In this document: piece after piece, positions 5,016 through 6,282 of the stretch
Layout of the letters: each line of letters opens with the position of its first letter
Numbering within the stretch: the stretch's first letter is position 1
Source: an uncultured Collinsella sp.
Lineage (GTDB): Bacteria; Actinomycetota; Coriobacteriia; Coriobacteriales; Coriobacteriaceae
Reading direction: 5' to 3'
NCBI GenBank assembly: GCA_902491895.1
Contig: CABUJH010000076.1
Location: forward strand, 1-6,282
DNA: 6,282 nt
Notes under the pieces: generated by a model
The model's database searches: none
The model's input: the letters and a program-made list of their open reading frames with translations, nothing else
What the model was told of the DNA's origin: nothing
Program-made: the position numbers and the translations under genes

Positions 5016-6282
5016 TTAGTCGTCGTCGCTGGCACCCAACTGCTGCAACAGCATGAGTGCCGCGGCCACGGGGCCGGTACCGTCGTTGGCGTCGAGACCG
5101 CGACCCAGGCCGCTGCCCGCGCCGGCGCCCGCCTTGTAGGGCACCGACAGTTTGCGGCTCTTGGGGAAGTTCACCGCGCCATAGCGGGTCTTTAGCTCAA
5201 AGGCCACCTTCTTGGGCACGTCGACGCCCAAAAAGGTGATGCGGCCGCCGCTGAGCGTGACGCTCTCGAGCCCCAGACGCTCGCCGCGAATGCGGATGCG
5301 CGCGCGATTGAACAGGTTGAGTCCCGCCAACGGCAGCTCGCCATGCGCGGCCTCGGTCTCTTCCTGCACCTCGTCGATGCTCTCCAGGTCCTCGGCCGCT
5401 GCGAGCTTACGGTACACGAGCACGCGCTGGTCCACCGCCGGCAGGTACTCCTCGGACAAGAAGTAATCGGCCGGCAGGTTAATGCCCACGCTCGCCGCCT
5501 CCACGCCGGCGTCGTCATCGCCGCGCGCCTCGGCCACCGCCTGGCCCAGCATCTGCGTAAACAGGTCAAAGCCCACGCTCGACAGGTTGCCGTGCTGCTC
5601 GGCTCCCATAAGCGAGCCGGCGCCGCGAATCTCTAGATCGCGCATGGCGATGCGCATGCCGCTGCCCAGGTCTTGGAACTCGGAAAGTGCGGTCAGGCGC
5701 GCCGTCGCCTCCTCGGTGAGCGGCAACTCGCCCGGGAACATAAAGTACGCGTAGGCCTGCGTGGCAGAGCGGCCCACACGGCCCTTGAGCTGGTAGAGCT
5801 GCGCCAGGCCAAGGCGTTGCGAATCCTCGATGATGAGCGTGTTGGCGGTCGCGTTGTCGATGCCGCTCTCCACGATGGTCGTGGCGATAAGCACGTCGAT
5901 CTTCTTGGTCGCGAACTCGATCATCACGTCCTCGACCTCGCGCGGGCTCATCTTGCCGTGCGCCACGCCCACGCGCGCCTCGGGCGCGGCCTCGTGCACG
6001 CGCGCCACGGCGTCGTCGATGGTCTTGACGCGGTTGGACACGTAGTACACCTGTCCGCCGCGACCCACCTCCAGGCGAATCGCCGCGCTCACCACGTCGG
6101 GGTCGTACTCCCCCACGTGCACGATCACGGGACGACGCCCGGTGGGCGGCGTGGTAATCAGGCTCATATCGCGCACGCCGCTCGTGGCCATCTGCATGGT
6201 TCGCGGGATAGGCGTTGCCGAAAGCGTGAGCACGTCAATCTGCTCGCGCAGGTTCTTGAGCTGCTCCTTGTGCTGCACGCCA
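5016..6282 (-). CDS. mfd: Transcription-repair coupling factor Mfd, C-terminal part (5' end outside the window)
   Basis: About 421 residues of the C-terminal third of Mfd are present; the gene continues beyond the right edge. Mfd is an ATP-dependent translocase that pushes stalled RNA polymerase off damaged DNA and recruits UvrA. Numbered from the GTG-encoded valine at 6278 (internal, part of the conserved FGVQHKE region, not a real start), the helicase motif TLSATPIPRT is at 18-27. These follow: GQVYYVSNRV (75-84), VAHGKMS (105-111), TTIVESGIDN (133-142), and QLKGRVGR (163-170) with the arginine finger region. The segment DLGSGMRIAMRDLEIRGAGS (203-222) is the RecG/Mfd translocation motif. 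Residues 270-375 are the C-terminal TRCF (D7) domain. A Gly/Ala-rich linker and an acidic ASDDD end close the protein. The stop is TAA at 5016-5018, with repeat copy 2 directly beyond it. Confidence 0.97.
   Translation of the reverse strand, partial: GVQHKEQLKNLREQIDVLTLSATPIPRTMQMATSGVRDMSLITTPPTGRRPVIVHVGEYDPDVVSAAIRLEVGRGGQVYYVSNRVKTIDDAVARVHEAAPEARVGVAHGKMSPREVEDVMIEFATKKIDVLIATTIVESGIDNATANTLIIEDSQRLGLAQLYQLKGRVGRSATQAYAYFMFPGELPLTEEATARLTALSEFQDLGSGMRIAMRDLEIRGAGSLMGAEQHGNLSSVGFDLFTQMLGQAVAEARGDDDAGVEAASVGINLPADYFLSEEYLPAVDQRVLVYRKLAAAEDLESIDEVQEETEAAHGELPLAGLNLFNRARIRIRGERLGLESVTLSGGRITFLGVDVPKKVAFELKTRYGAVNFPKSRKLSVPYKAGAGAGSGLGRGLDANDGTGPVAAALMLLQQLGASDDD

Noticed and set aside
4805..5035. 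N-terminal extension of the PAP2 protein upstream of 4804
   Set aside because: The extension would overlap the end of mfd and run through repeat copy 2, encodes no recognisable sequence, and the ATG at 4804 has its own ribosome-binding site.
6276..6278. GTG at 6278 as the start of a short helicase gene
   Set aside because: It is an internal valine in the conserved FGVQHKE stretch of Mfd. The frame stays open to the window edge, so the gene is cut by the window, not truncated.

Overview
The window looks like a piece of chromosome from a high-GC actinobacterium of the Coriobacteriia, most probably Collinsella. This is an inference from the base composition, the gene content, and a convergent-gene spacer built from the CCACCACA / GGGGACAGGCACC repeat that I associate with Collinsella genomes. 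There are six protein-coding genes, one of them cut by the right edge. I see no tRNA, rRNA, CRISPR array, insertion sequence or prophage gene.

Left part (1-2086): a leftward SIS-domain sugar-phosphate deglycase of the FrlB (fructosamine-6-phosphate deglycase) type is divergent from a rightward GntR/HutC-family regulator with a UTRA ligand domain. The AT-rich spacer between them holds repeated CATACAAG-type half-sites, the likely operators. The natural reading is a small Amadori-sugar (fructoselysine-like) catabolic unit under a ligand-responsive repressor, but no transporter or kinase lies beside it.

Middle (2087-2211): the regulator converges on an acetyltransferase gene across a perfect 40-bp inverted repeat with a 38-bp spacer, each arm of which is also a hairpin. 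It probably terminates transcription from both sides.

Right part (2210-6282): four genes all point left. In transcription order they are the 3' part of mfd (transcription-repair coupling factor), a PAP2-type membrane phosphatase, a PLP-dependent threonine-aldolase-like enzyme, and a PAT-like GNAT acetyltransferase. The phosphatase and aldolase genes are only 45 bp apart and may be co-transcribed. A strong intrinsic terminator separates the aldolase from the acetyltransferase. These look like ordinary housekeeping and metabolic genes without a shared pathway.

The most interesting signal is non-coding. A roughly 105-bp element occurs twice (about 32-135 and 4904-5011), each time directly beyond the stop codon of a leftward gene. 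The copies share the outer stem and a 17-nt block but differ in the middle, and at several paired positions both partners have changed together, so a folded structure appears to be conserved. No obvious new multi-gene defence or biosynthetic system is present.
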